A stretch of 64,000 bases of DNA from Clostridiales bacterium (GCA_015056145.1 SVGY01000008.1:1-64000), one strand, 5' to 3'. Positions 1-7,764 are shown, numbered from the stretch's first letter. Numbers and translations are program-made. Notes: a model not told the origin generated them from the sequence alone.

Positions 1-12
1 CGGAGAGATAGT

Positions 13-453
13 ATGAATCAGAAGGTAAGAATTTTAGAAGAACGAATTACAGCAGAAGAATATATAGACTTCTTGAAAAGAACGGATTTGGGTTCTCAAT
101 ATCCAAAAGAGCGGTTCGTTGATAGAATTGCAAAATTGGTCGAGTCTGTTTCTATCAGCTTGGTCGCACGGAATGAATACGGAACGGTTGTCGGTGCTCT
201 GTTTGGTTTAACAGACTTTTCCTACTGGTTATATGTAACAGATTTGGGAGTAGATAGAGCATACACGGGGCAGGGTATCGGCAGACAACTTATGAAAACA
301 GCCCATGAAATTGCGGGCGGCGAAAAAGATATTGCGGTTTATTTGATTGCTAATGAGAACGCAGTTGGTTTCTATGAGAAACTTGGTATGAAGAAATCTG
401 TAGACGTAATGCAGTATAACAAAGTCGAGTGGACAGAATTCGTAGTAGAATGA
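13..453 (+). CDS. GNAT-family N-acetyltransferase
   Basis: A 146-residue single-domain GNAT protein, expected to move an acetyl group from acetyl-CoA to an unknown small molecule or protein amine. The acetyl-CoA pyrophosphate loop is seen as RAYTGQGIGRQLM near residues 81-93, followed by the usual C-terminal ENAVGFYEKLGM segment. GGAGAG lies just upstream of the ATG, so the start is well placed although it is at the window edge. The gene is clearly AT-richer than almost everything after it, which suggests recent acquisition. The substrate cannot be read from sequence. Confidence 0.85.
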   Translation: MNQKVRILEERITAEEYIDFLKRTDLGSQYPKERFVDRIAKLVESVSISLVARNEYGTVVGALFGLTDFSYWLYVTDLGVDRAYTGQGIGRQLMKTAHEIAGGEKDIAVYLIANENAVGFYEKLGMKKSVDVMQYNKVEWTEFVVE

Positions 454-508
454 CAAATTCCAATTTGTCGAGGAGACGAGAAATTCATTTCCCATTATGT
501 AGGGAGAG

Positions 509-540
509 CGCAATTATACGCACCGTTCCGGTGCATTGCG
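509..540 (+). terminator. hairpin downstream of the acetyltransferase
   Basis: CGCAAT at 509-514 pairs with ATTGCG at 535-540, and GCACCG at 520-525 with CGGTGC at 529-534 around a TTC loop. The two stems are separated by a 5-base bulge on the left side. Only TTT follows, so it is a weak Rho-independent terminator or a structured RNA remnant. It is the first of several hairpins in the gene-free stretch 454-784. Apart from these and the promoter at 717-745 I see no gene there. Confidence 0.4.
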
Positions 541-585
541 TTTCTACGGTTCGCAAACCGAATAGATAAGCATGCCGATCCATAA

Positions 586-624
586 GCAAGCGAACATCCG
601 AATGTCGGATGCTCGCTTGTTTGC
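586..624. repeat. 14-bp inverted repeat (hairpin)
   Basis: AAGCGAACATCCGA at 588-601 pairs with TCGGATGCTCGCTT at 605-618 with one G-T type mismatch and a three-base loop, extended by GC/GC at the outer ends. There is no clear T-run, so it may be a terminator, a transposon-end remnant or a structured RNA. It lies in the AT-rich left part of the window that also holds the acetyltransferase. Confidence 0.5.
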
Positions 625-716
625 TATTGGATAAATTGTTCCTTAAGAATCCTCCCACCAAGGGCGCATTTTTTTGTTTTCTTAAATGGGTTTTGCCGGT
701 GCCGTGGGCCGCTGAG

Positions 717-745
717 TTGACACGCCCATTTAAAGCCGATATAAT
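717..745 (+). promoter_or_regulatory. sigma-A promoter for the sugar transferase
   Basis: A consensus promoter: TTGACA at 717-722, a 17-bp spacer and TATAAT at 740-745. The coding start is about 40 bp downstream, with GGAGGG at 773-778 as ribosome site. Confidence 0.85.
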
Positions 746-784
746 GAAAACGTTGTTGAAAAAGAGAAGATTGGAGGGAAAAAT

Positions 785-2200
785 ATGATCAAAAAGCATC
801 AACGTCTGATAAATCAGTTCAACGCACTGCTGGATGCAGTGGTCTTATTGCTGAGCTATCTTTTTTCCTCCTGGTTCTGGCTGGATATTATCAGGCATTC
901 CCGTAAAAATATGGCGTATGTATCCGGCATTACCAGCAGCACGCTGTATGCCGCACTGATTTTTGCGGCATGGACAGTTTTTTTGCTCTGGTTGCTGCGG
1001 GTGTACCGCACAAGTCGTACCCGTCCTACCGGGCCGCAGATTGGGCGTATCCTTGCGGGCAATACGGTGGCATTGCTTATGGCGGCCTCTGCTTTGTATC
1101 TGTTCCGCCTTCAGGATTTTTCCCGGGGCGTTCTTCTGGTGTACTTTATTGTGAGCAATCTGCTCCTTGTGGTCAAAAAGTTGGTCACATGGAAAGTGCT
1201 GCGCTATATCCGTTCCAGGGGTCACAATCTCAAGCACATGATCGTGGTGGGCGGAGGAGAAATGGCTCAGAGATACGTTGCCAGTGTGGAAAAACGTCCC
1301 CTGCTGGGCATCCAGGTGGATGAATGCATCAAGCCGGATCAGGAAATGCTGGAAAAACTGGAAAATAGGCTCCATGGCGCAGGAATTGATGAGGTAATCA
1401 TGGCGCTGGAACCGGATGAACTGGGCATGGTAATGGATGTGATCCGTGTCTGCGAAAAATGCGGCACAAAGCTGTGCGTTATCCCGTTCTACAACGACGT
1501 GATCCCTACCCGGCCCACCATTGACACCATCGGAAGGCTGAAACTGATCCAGCTGCGTACCACCCCCATGGACGAACCCATCAACGCCTTTGTTAAAAGA
1601 GGATTCGATTTTGTTGCCAGTCTGTTGCTTTTGATCCTTCTTTCGCCGCTGTTTTTGATTCTGGCCATCGCCATAAAGCTTTCCAGCCCGGGGCCCGTGT
1701 TTTTCAGGCAGGAGCGTATCGGACTGAATAAAAAGCCGTTCATCATGTACAAATTCCGCAGCATGAAGGTCAATGACGAGCAGGATACGGCATGGTCCTC
1801 CCAGAAAGATGACCGGCGTACCTGGCTGGGAGCGCTCCTGAGAAAAACCAGCCTGGACGAATTGCCTCAGCTGTTTAACACCCTCAAGGGCGATATGAGC
1901 ATCGTGGGCCCAAGGCCGGAGATACCTTACTTTGTAGAACAATTCCGGGAAACGGTGCCCCTTTACATGGTCAAGTATCAGGTGCGGCCCGGCATAACCG
2001 GCTGGGCGCAGGTAAACGGCTACCGGGGTGATACCAGCATCCCGGCCCGGGTGGAGCATGACCTTTGGTATATCGAAAACTGGACTTTCTGGCTGGATAT
2101 CAAAATCCTGCTTATGACGGTCTTTGGCGGAATGATCAACAATGAGACCCTTCAAAAGCCTGCCGAAGAACAGCTGGTCAGCCAGAAAACGGATGCATAA
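785..2200 (+). CDS. Undecaprenyl-phosphate sugar phosphotransferase (WbaP-like)
   Basis: A 471-residue polyprenyl glycosylphosphotransferase that should transfer a sugar-1-phosphate from UDP-sugar to undecaprenyl phosphate, the priming step of surface or exopolysaccharide synthesis at the membrane. Four N-terminal membrane segments (about residues 15-33, 52-74, 88-107, 114-135) are followed by a Rossmann-like part with VVGGGEM near 154-160. Another hydrophobic segment near 272-297 opens the bacterial sugar transferase domain, with RQERIGLNKKPF, KFRSM, SLDELPQL and VGPRPE. It stands alone between its own promoter and a strong terminator; no glycosyltransferase locus is next to it. The sugar is unknown. 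Confidence 0.92.
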   Translation: MIKKHQRLINQFNALLDAVVLLLSYLFSSWFWLDIIRHSRKNMAYVSGITSSTLYAALIFAAWTVFLLWLLRVYRTSRTRPTGPQIGRILAGNTVALLMAASALYLFRLQDFSRGVLLVYFIVSNLLLVVKKLVTWKVLRYIRSRGHNLKHMIVVGGGEMAQRYVASVEKRPLLGIQVDECIKPDQEMLEKLENRLHGAGIDEVIMALEPDELGMVMDVIRVCEKCGTKLCVIPFYNDVIPTRPTIDTIGRLKLIQLRTTPMDEPINAFVKRGFDFVASLLLLILLSPLFLILAIAIKLSSPGPVFFRQERIGLNKKPFIMYKFRSMKVNDEQDTAWSSQKDDRRTWLGALLRKTSLDELPQLFNTLKGDMSIVGPRPEIPYFVEQFRETVPLYMVKYQVRPGITGWAQVNGYRGDTSIPARVEHDLWYIENWTFWLDIKILLMTVFGGMINNETLQKPAEEQLVSQKTDA

Positions 2201-2240
2201 GGAAACGTGTCGGCTGCTTCCTGCGCTAAGATGGTATGCG

Positions 2241-2269
2241 CCCTGCCCCTCTTTCGGGGCAGGGTTTTG
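2241..2269 (+). terminator. Rho-independent terminator
   Basis: CCCTGCCCC (2241-2249) pairs perfectly with GGGGCAGGG (2256-2264) around a short loop and is followed by TTTTG and a later TTTTT. It ends the sugar transferase transcript. Confidence 0.85.
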
Positions 2270-2287
2270 CTGTTTTTCCGGGCAAAG

Positions 2288-2326
2288 AAAAAGCCCGCCG
2301 GTTCTTAATTCGCCGGCGGGCTTTTT
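2288..2326. terminator. bidirectional terminator
   Basis: AAAAAGCCCGCCGG (2288-2301) is perfectly complementary to CCGGCGGGCTTTTT (2313-2326). A T-run follows the stem on either strand, so it can end both the plus-strand sugar transferase and the minus-strand GH3 gene. Confidence 0.85.
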
Positions 2327-2329
2327 GTG

Positions 2330-4738
2330 TTATTCAATTCGGAGGATCAGGGTGAGGATGTTCTTCACGGCGACTTCCATGTGTTCGCGGGTCAGAACGC
2401 CTTTTTCCTTGGCAGCGAGCAGGCGCTGGGGATGACCACTGGCCATCTTCAGGTCGTTGCCTGCCTTGGCCTCCTTGTAGTGCTCGCCGTGGGTCCACCA
2501 GTCGGTGGTCACCATGCCGTCAAAGCCCCATTCGCCACGGAGCACGCCATTGAGCAGCGAGGCGTTTTCGGAAGCACGGTGGCCGTTGATGATGTTGTAG
2601 GAGGTCATAATGGCCCAGGGCTTAGCTTCCTTAACGATGATCTCAAACTGGCGGATGTAGATCTCACGGATGGCACGCTCGGAAGCACGGGAATCGCAGT
2701 TGCGGCGGTTGCTCTCCTTGTTGTTAAGGGCGAAGTGCTTGGGGGTTGCGGCAATGCGCTGGCTCTGGATGCCCCGTACAAGAGCGGCGGCCTGCTTGCC
2801 GCACAGCAGCGGATCCTCGGAGAAGTATTCAAAGTTGCGGCCGCAGAGGGGATTGCGGTGGATACACACGCCGGGGGTAAGCCACACGCCGATGTTGTTT
2901 TCCTTTACTTCCAGGGCGCCGGCTTCGCCGATGGCCTCGGCGACGGAAGGATCCCAGGTGCAGGCCAGCAGGGTGGCGCAGGGGAAGGCAGTGGTGGTAA
3001 CGCCCACATGAGGCTGAATGCGCAGGCCTGCAGGGCCGTCGGCAGTCATGATGTTGGGAATTTCCCGGATGGGATTGTTGCCCAGGCCCCAGGTGTTGGC
3101 AACGCCGGTATTTGCCTGGCCGCCCATGAGATAGGCCAAATCTTCATCGGTCAGATCTTTGATGAAATCATCCAGAGAGATGCGGCCTTCTGCCACATCC
3201 ACCAGCGTGCTGGGCTTGTTGCGGCCCCGGAAAGGAACAGGCTCGTAGCCCCGCACCGGAGGCAGACCCTCCAGAATTTCGTCGGTCATGGGCTCCAGAT
3301 CGGTATAGCGGGGATCATTGGCCTCGCTGGTGGGAAGAGCCTCAAAACTGCCGTCGGAAAGCATGCGCCTTGCAAGGGAGGTGGGGGCCAGCTGGGTGGT
3401 GAGCTGGCAAACGATGCGGTCTTCTTCCAGCACAAGGCTGTTTTCGCAGGTAACGGTATTGCGCACACTGGTGCCAATATGGAAGGTATATTCGCCCTTT
3501 TCCAGCAGCCATGCAGACTTCTGCACCTTGCCCAGATCGTCATAGGAGGCCATTTCGCTCACGGGGAAGCGTACGATAACGGTTTCCTCCTCGCCGGGGT
3601 TCAAAAGCCGGGTCTTGCGGTAGCCGCCCAGTTCACGGGCAGGTTTGCCCAGCTTGCCCTGGGGCGCAGAGTAGTATACCTGCACAACTTCTTTGCCGGG
3701 CAGATAGCCGGTATTCATCACTTTTACAGAAGCGACGACCTCATTTCCCGCAATGACCACATTGTGGCCAGTCAGGGCAAAGTCGGTATAGGAAAGGCCG
3801 TATCCGAAGGGGTACACCACTTTATCCGCAGCGCCGGGAATGGTTTCAAAGTAGCGGTAGCCCACATAGATATCCTCGGTGTAATCCACATATTCGTCGG
3901 AAATGTAGAATTCATCGGCGCAGGGATAGCTGTCCAGATCACGGGCAAAGGTATCGGAAAGCTTGCCGGAGGGGTTGCCGATGCCCATGAGCAGTTCGGC
4001 AGTGGCGAGGCCGCCCTCCATGCCGCCCTGCCATGCCAGCAGCAGGGAACCAATGGCGGGATCCTCGGCAAAGCAGGCGGTTTCCACCATGCCACCGGTA
4101 TTCAGCACCACCACCACGTTGGGGAAGGCTGCGCTGACCTTTTTCAGCATGGCACGCTCTGCGTGGGAGAGGTAGAAATCGCCATCCTCAAAGATTTCGT
4201 TGCAAATGTCGATAAGACGCTGATCCACGCCCAGATGTTTGTCGATCTTGTCAAAGGAGGACTTGCGGTCCCAGGCTTCTCCGGAGAAACGGCTGAAGGA
4301 GATGATGGCGGTATCGGTGAAGGCGCGGGCCTTGGTGAGCATATCGTCGGGCAACTCCGGCTCGGCGGTCATACCGGGCACCCGGCCGTCTGCGTACTGC
4401 TGGCGGATGTTTTCTTTGTAGAAATCCACTGTATCCGGGAAGATGGTTGCGGGATCCACAACCTGGCAAAGCCCGTCATAGAGGTTGCGGATGTAGGGCA
4501 CGGTAACATCACCGCTGCCGCCGCCGCCCTTGACGTAGTCAATGGTGGCCTTGCCAAAAAGGGCGATACGGGCGCCCTTTTTCAGGGGCAGAAGATGGTT
4601 TTCGTTTTTCAGGAGCACCATGCCTTCCTTGGCTGCGTTCTTGGAAAGCTGGATGTGCTCAGGGCTGGCAGTAGCACGGCGGCCGTCCTTGCCCAGAGGG
4701 AGTACGGGCTGGAATTTGGAACGGGTCCAGTGATTCAT
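2330..4738 (-). CDS. GH3 beta-glucosidase with permuted domain order
   Basis: A glycoside hydrolase family 3 enzyme of 802 residues without a signal peptide, so it is probably cytoplasmic and splits imported beta-glucosides such as cello-oligosaccharides. The domain order is reversed from the usual family layout. The alpha/beta sandwich (KEGMVLLKNENHLLPL) comes first, then an Fn3-like part (KPARELGGYRKT), and the TIM barrel starts only near residue 520. The barrel has DGPAGLR, KHFALNNKE near 667 and the catalytic nucleophile Asp in VTTDWW at about 746. The start is set at 4738 because GGAGGAGA lies within an earlier in-frame ATG (4753) and is ideally spaced from this one. It has its own promoter and terminator. 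Confidence 0.93.
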   Translation of the reverse strand: MNHWTRSKFQPVLPLGKDGRRATASPEHIQLSKNAAKEGMVLLKNENHLLPLKKGARIALFGKATIDYVKGGGGSGDVTVPYIRNLYDGLCQVVDPATIFPDTVDFYKENIRQQYADGRVPGMTAEPELPDDMLTKARAFTDTAIISFSRFSGEAWDRKSSFDKIDKHLGVDQRLIDICNEIFEDGDFYLSHAERAMLKKVSAAFPNVVVVLNTGGMVETACFAEDPAIGSLLLAWQGGMEGGLATAELLMGIGNPSGKLSDTFARDLDSYPCADEFYISDEYVDYTEDIYVGYRYFETIPGAADKVVYPFGYGLSYTDFALTGHNVVIAGNEVVASVKVMNTGYLPGKEVVQVYYSAPQGKLGKPARELGGYRKTRLLNPGEEETVIVRFPVSEMASYDDLGKVQKSAWLLEKGEYTFHIGTSVRNTVTCENSLVLEEDRIVCQLTTQLAPTSLARRMLSDGSFEALPTSEANDPRYTDLEPMTDEILEGLPPVRGYEPVPFRGRNKPSTLVDVAEGRISLDDFIKDLTDEDLAYLMGGQANTGVANTWGLGNNPIREIPNIMTADGPAGLRIQPHVGVTTTAFPCATLLACTWDPSVAEAIGEAGALEVKENNIGVWLTPGVCIHRNPLCGRNFEYFSEDPLLCGKQAAALVRGIQSQRIAATPKHFALNNKESNRRNCDSRASERAIREIYIRQFEIIVKEAKPWAIMTSYNIINGHRASENASLLNGVLRGEWGFDGMVTTDWWTHGEHYKEAKAGNDLKMASGHPQRLLAAKEKGVLTREHMEVAVKNILTLILRIE

Positions 4739-4803
4739 AGTAGTCTCCTCCATGTGTATAGCGTTTTTTTGTTCCCCGCAATGGGATGCTTATTTTCGCC
4801 ATC

Positions 4804-4832
4804 ATTATAGAACATTTGTGACTTAATTACAA
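4804..4832 (-). promoter_or_regulatory. sigma-A promoter for the GH3 gene
   Basis: On the minus strand, TTGTAA (4832-4827), a 17-bp spacer and TATAAT (4809-4804). This gives a leader of about 55-60 nt before the GH3 start. Confidence 0.75.
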
Positions 4833-4894
4833 TGGGAAAAACAGATTTTCGTAAAGGTTTTCGTAAAGAAAAATCAAGGGGTTGCGATCATGGC

Positions 4895-4930
4895 AAAAGA
4901 AGACCTCCTCTTCCCGTTGGAAAGAGGAGG
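4895..4930 (-). terminator. terminator of the xylanase-acetyltransferase unit
   Basis: CCTCCTCTT and CC (4904-4914) pair with GGAAAGAGGAGG (4919-4930) with one bulge. On the minus strand the stem is followed by TCTTCTTTTG. It lies 6 bp after the acetyltransferase stop codon. Confidence 0.7.
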
Positions 4931-4936
4931 CGATGA

Positions 4937-5461
4937 TTATTTGCCAACCGAAATGCGGACAAAATAATCGGTTTCGTTTTCATGGTGGATGTACCCGCCG
5001 CATTTCAGCATGACGCGCAGGGAAGCGGGGTTATCCTTGTAACAGGAAAAGTAGATTTCATCATCCCGGAAATCCGGCAGGGAGACAAGCTCCCGAATAG
5101 CAAGCGCAAGGCCCTGTGTGGCAAACCCCTGCCCCCGGTGCTCGGGCAGAATGCCGAAGCCGATGTGGCCCGAACCGTTCCTGAGAAAATCGTTGAGCCG
5201 GGGCCGTAGCTTATAGTTGCCGATTATCTGCCCATCCTTCCACAGAAAGAAGTAGGTATCGGGCACATGGCCTTCGGGCAGGCCGATGCCTTGCGAATAG
5301 GCAATCCGCTGGGGAATGGCCTCACGGAGAAAGCGCGTCTTTTCCATGCCGACAAAGGGATTGAGGAAACCGTTTTCGCTGGGCATATGCTGGAAGAAGC
5401 GGTAGATTTCTTCTCCGTCTTCGGATGCCAGAGGTTTCAGAATAAGGGAAGAATTTATCAT
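4937..5461 (-). CDS. RimJ/RimL-type GNAT acetyltransferase
   Basis: A 174-residue GNAT protein of the RimJ/RimL-like group, which acetylates protein N-termini, amino sugars or small amines. The acetyl-CoA loop is visible as PEHRGQGFATQGLALA near residues 108-123, followed by the family DNPASLRVMLKCGGY segment near 142-156. Its ATG shares one base with the stop of the upstream xylanase gene (TGATG), so translation is probably coupled. The pairing with a secreted xylanase is odd and gives no clear substrate. Confidence 0.85.
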   Translation of the reverse strand: MINSSLILKPLASEDGEEIYRFFQHMPSENGFLNPFVGMEKTRFLREAIPQRIAYSQGIGLPEGHVPDTYFFLWKDGQIIGNYKLRPRLNDFLRNGSGHIGFGILPEHRGQGFATQGLALAIRELVSLPDFRDDEIYFSCYKDNPASLRVMLKCGGYIHHENETDYFVRISVGK

Positions 5462-6681
5462 CAGTCTAGAAGCGTGGTGTACACGCTCTTGTAAGCATCC
5501 TTTCGCTCGTACTTCTCGGTGAAAAGACCGCCGTAGGGGCTGTTGAGGTTGTAGTTGTAGGTGCCCTTGGGTTCGTAGGGGATGTCGGTGAGGCCCCAGA
5601 TGGTAACGCAGGTCAGGGGCTTGGATTCGCCGGAGTTCACTTCCTTGAAAATCTGGAACAGGTGGCCATAATACTCTGCATGTTTGGCAGCCTCATCGGG
5701 CTCAAAGTTGCGCACGGCCATTTCGGTAATCTGCACCTCAACACCAAGCTCTGCATAGGCCTGGATGGAAAGGCGGATGTTTTCCAGATGGCTGTCTTCC
5801 AGGCAGCCCTCCTGATAGCCGTAGCCGCCAATGTAGCCCTGCATGCCAACACCGTCCAGCAGCTTGCGGGGATTGCCGTTTTCGTCGGTGGCAAAGTTGT
5901 TGACGCTGTTTACCAGAGCGCAGATAGCTTCCCGCTTTTCCGGGAAGAAGGCATTATAATCGTTGTAGAACAGCTTGATATCTGCGCCAAGCTCGTCCAC
6001 GGTGTTGCGGGCATAGAGGAAAGCGTACTCCACATAATCATCGCCCACATATTCGTAGAACAGGTTGGGTCCGCCGTTACGGGTGGTGCGCAGGTGACGG
6101 GGGTCGTCGTGGTTAAACTCGCCGGCATTGTCGCCCACGGCCTCGTTTACCACATCCCAGCAGTAAACAACGCCGGGGAACTTGGTTTCAAAGTGGGTGA
6201 TCACATCGTGGATGTAGTACTCCATACGCTTGAGCATGGTTTCGCGGTCGGCCAGAGGCATGGCGGTATCGTAGCCTTCGTGGAAGAAAAAGTCGCTCAT
6301 GTAGGCATCCCATACCAGCACATGGCCACGGACCTTGATGCCGTTTTCCTGAGCCCAGGCCACCATTTTGTCGGCCCAGAAATAGTTCATCACAGGCATG
6401 CCGTCCTTGGAAAGCTTGCAGCAGTTCTTGTCCAGAAGGGAATATGCCTTCATTTCATTGGTGGTGGTTACGGAGTTGAAATCGCCTTTGAGCATGTCGA
6501 GATAGGCGCTGTCGTTCATCTGATGGGCGCCGAATGCGCCACCCATCTTGAAGCCGTAGGGCTCGGCCAGTACATAAAGAGGAATGGTCATTTCTTCGCT
6601 TTCGGAAGCGAAGGCTCCGGCAGGGGCAGCAATGCCCAGGCAGAGCGCCAGAGCAAGGATGAGGGAAAGGGATCTTTTCAT
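5461..6681 (-). CDS. Secreted GH10 endo-1,4-beta-xylanase
   Basis: A 406-residue glycoside hydrolase family 10 enzyme that cuts xylan backbones outside the cell. Residues 1-26 form a signal peptide (MKRSLSLILALALCLG) ending near AGAFA. The catalytic domain fills the rest. The acid/base Glu is E180 in CWDVVNEAVG and the nucleophile is E320 in EVQITEMAV; the family segments TTTNEMK and RGHVLVWD are also present. No carbohydrate-binding module or anchor is seen. An open frame continues upstream to 6918, but AAGGAGG just before 6681 and the signal peptide fix the start. It is followed by a coupled acetyltransferase gene. Confidence 0.95.
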   Translation of the reverse strand: MKRSLSLILALALCLGIAAPAGAFASESEEMTIPLYVLAEPYGFKMGGAFGAHQMNDSAYLDMLKGDFNSVTTTNEMKAYSLLDKNCCKLSKDGMPVMNYFWADKMVAWAQENGIKVRGHVLVWDAYMSDFFFHEGYDTAMPLADRETMLKRMEYYIHDVITHFETKFPGVVYCWDVVNEAVGDNAGEFNHDDPRHLRTTRNGGPNLFYEYVGDDYVEYAFLYARNTVDELGADIKLFYNDYNAFFPEKREAICALVNSVNNFATDENGNPRKLLDGVGMQGYIGGYGYQEGCLEDSHLENIRLSIQAYAELGVEVQITEMAVRNFEPDEAAKHAEYYGHLFQIFKEVNSGESKPLTCVTIWGLTDIPYEPKGTYNYNLNSPYGGLFTEKYERKDAYKSVYTTLLD

Positions 6682-6721
6682 GAGGGAAGCCTCCTTGAGT
6701 GGTATTGCTTGAATGTATACA

Positions 6722-6750
6722 AGAATAGCAGACGGGGCAGGTCTTTGCAA
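6722..6750 (-). promoter_or_regulatory. promoter for the xylanase
   Basis: Minus-strand TTGCAA (6750-6745), a 17-bp spacer and TATTCT (6727-6722), about 40 bp before the xylanase ATG. Confidence 0.6.
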
Positions 6751-6779
6751 GGCAAACCCTGAAAAAGATACGGACAAAA

Positions 6780-6803
6780 AACCGTCCCGTTTCCGGGACG
6801 GTG
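6780..6803 (-). terminator. terminator hairpin, distal duplicate (keeps the T-run)
   Basis: A perfect stem ACCGTCCCG/CGGGACGGT with a TTTC loop at 6781-6802. On the minus strand it is followed by TTTTTTG, so it is a complete Rho-independent terminator for the deacetylase transcript. The 24 bases 6780-6803 are repeated exactly at 6969-6992, and the element at 6805-6968 lies between the two copies. Confidence 0.85.
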
Positions 6804-6804
6804 T

Positions 6805-6968
6805 AGCTTGTGGAAAAACCTCATTCTTGTCAGTCAAAGCCGCAAATCTTGCACCTTCGGTGCTTGCTGTGCTTTCTTGAAAGTGCTGCGGCACAAGGAA
6901 TGTGGGCTCTGCCCACACCCGGCAGGGGGATCATCCCCCTGCACCCTGCGCATTTTTTTGACAGCCAG
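6805..6968 (-). mobile_element. 164-bp terminator-associated repeat element, copy 1
   Basis: A non-coding element that recurs at 53473-53635 with three substitutions and one T-run length change. Read on the minus strand, in the direction of the gene whose terminator it interrupts, it begins CTGGCTGTCAAAAAA and ends TTTTTCCACAAGCT. These ends are imperfect inverted repeats sharing TGTC/GACA-type and A/T runs. Inside are four short hairpins: 6851-6863 (TTC loop), 6883-6894, 6902-6916 and 6922-6942. It is flanked by an exact 24-bp direct duplication of the local terminator hairpin, as expected for a long target-site duplication. It holds no convincing gene, so it would need a transposase or other enzyme supplied from elsewhere. 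Confidence 0.8.
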
Positions 6969-6992
6969 AACCGTCCCGTTTCCGGGACGGTG
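6969..6992 (-). repeat. duplicated terminator hairpin, gene-proximal copy
   Basis: An exact 24-bp copy of 6780-6803, just after the deacetylase stop. On the minus strand the stem is followed by TTCTGGC instead of a T-run, because the element begins after only two Ts. This proximal hairpin is therefore probably a weak terminator, and the distal copy carries the function. Confidence 0.85.
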
Positions 6993-6996
6993 CAGA

Positions 6997-7764
6997 TTAT
7001 TCTGCGGCATCGTTTTCTGCCGGGGATTCTGCAGGCAGGTCCGATGCTTCGCCCTCTTCGGCGGGTTCTTCGGGCAGCGGCGAGATGACCACGGGATCAA
7101 GACCGATCATTTCGCTTACGGTAATGAATTCGTAGCCCTGGGCTTTCATCTCCGGCAGAACCACCTTCAGGCATTCATAATCCTTCGGAATGGTATGGAA
7201 CAGAAGAATGGAACCGTTCTTGAATGCCTTCAGGCATTTCTGGGGGTTGGTCTGGCTCACGTCCCACAGAATGGCGTGCTCATAGCCGGCAGCCTTCGAC
7301 GAGCGTACCACATGAATGTTGCTTTCGTTGCCGATACGGGTGTTGCCGTAGGGCGGTCGCATCACCTGCATGGGATAATGATAACCCAGCACCTCATCCA
7401 GACGGATTTGCACATCCGTCAGGGATTTGATGATATCCTCCCGGGTCATCTGGGGCAGGCTGTCGTGCCAGTAGCTGTGGTTGCCGATCTCGCAGTCGGA
7501 CTCCGCAATGGCCCGCCACAGGTCGCGATCCTCATCCTTGAGCACATAGCCCAACGTAAAGAAGGTGATGGGCACATCCAGTTCCTGGCTGAGTTCAAAA
7601 ATAGCTTGCAGCATTTCGGTATTGGCGCAGTCGTCCACGGTGATGCAGATTTTTTTCTGGCTGCGGTCGCCATTGCGCACGGTGAATTTGAACTCGGCTG
7701 CAAGGGCTGCACCGGTGGAAAATATCAGAATAAGGGCAAGAAACCATGCGGAAAACTTTTTCAT
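6997..7764 (-). CDS. Secreted polysaccharide deacetylase (NodB domain)
   Basis: A 255-residue NodB-type carbohydrate esterase, a metal-dependent enzyme that removes acetyl groups from peptidoglycan or other acetylated glycans outside the cell. The signal peptide is residues 1-23 (MKKFSAWFLALILIF). The motifs are complete: TVDD with D44/D45, HSYWH with H96/H100, RPPYG at 136-140 and a late His in ILLFH at 190. The C-terminus is a Glu/Ala/Pro-rich acidic tail of about 25 residues. GGAGG before 7764 chooses this ATG over an upstream frame opening at 7815. It follows its own promoter and ends in the terminator interrupted by the repeat element. Confidence 0.92.
   Translation of the reverse strand: MKKFSAWFLALILIFSTGAALAAEFKFTVRNGDRSQKKICITVDDCANTEMLQAIFELSQELDVPITFFTLGYVLKDEDRDLWRAIAESDCEIGNHSYWHDSLPQMTREDIIKSLTDVQIRLDEVLGYHYPMQVMRPPYGNTRIGNESNIHVVRSSKAAGYEHAILWDVSQTNPQKCLKAFKNGSILLFHTIPKDYECLKVVLPEMKAQGYEFITVSEMIGLDPVVISPLPEEPAEEGEASDLPAESPAENDAAE

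Noticed and set aside
2327-4810. An 827-codon open frame on the plus strand opposite the GH3 gene
   Set aside because: The GH3 catalytic motifs, promoter and ribosome site are all on the minus strand; the plus frame has no features of its own.
6808-7088. Cys/Pro/His-rich short frames within repeat copy 1 that recur in copy 2
   Set aside because: They recur only because the DNA repeats. They run into unrelated flanking sequence at each site, have no ribosome site, and differ in frame at the T-run, so I treat the element as non-coding.
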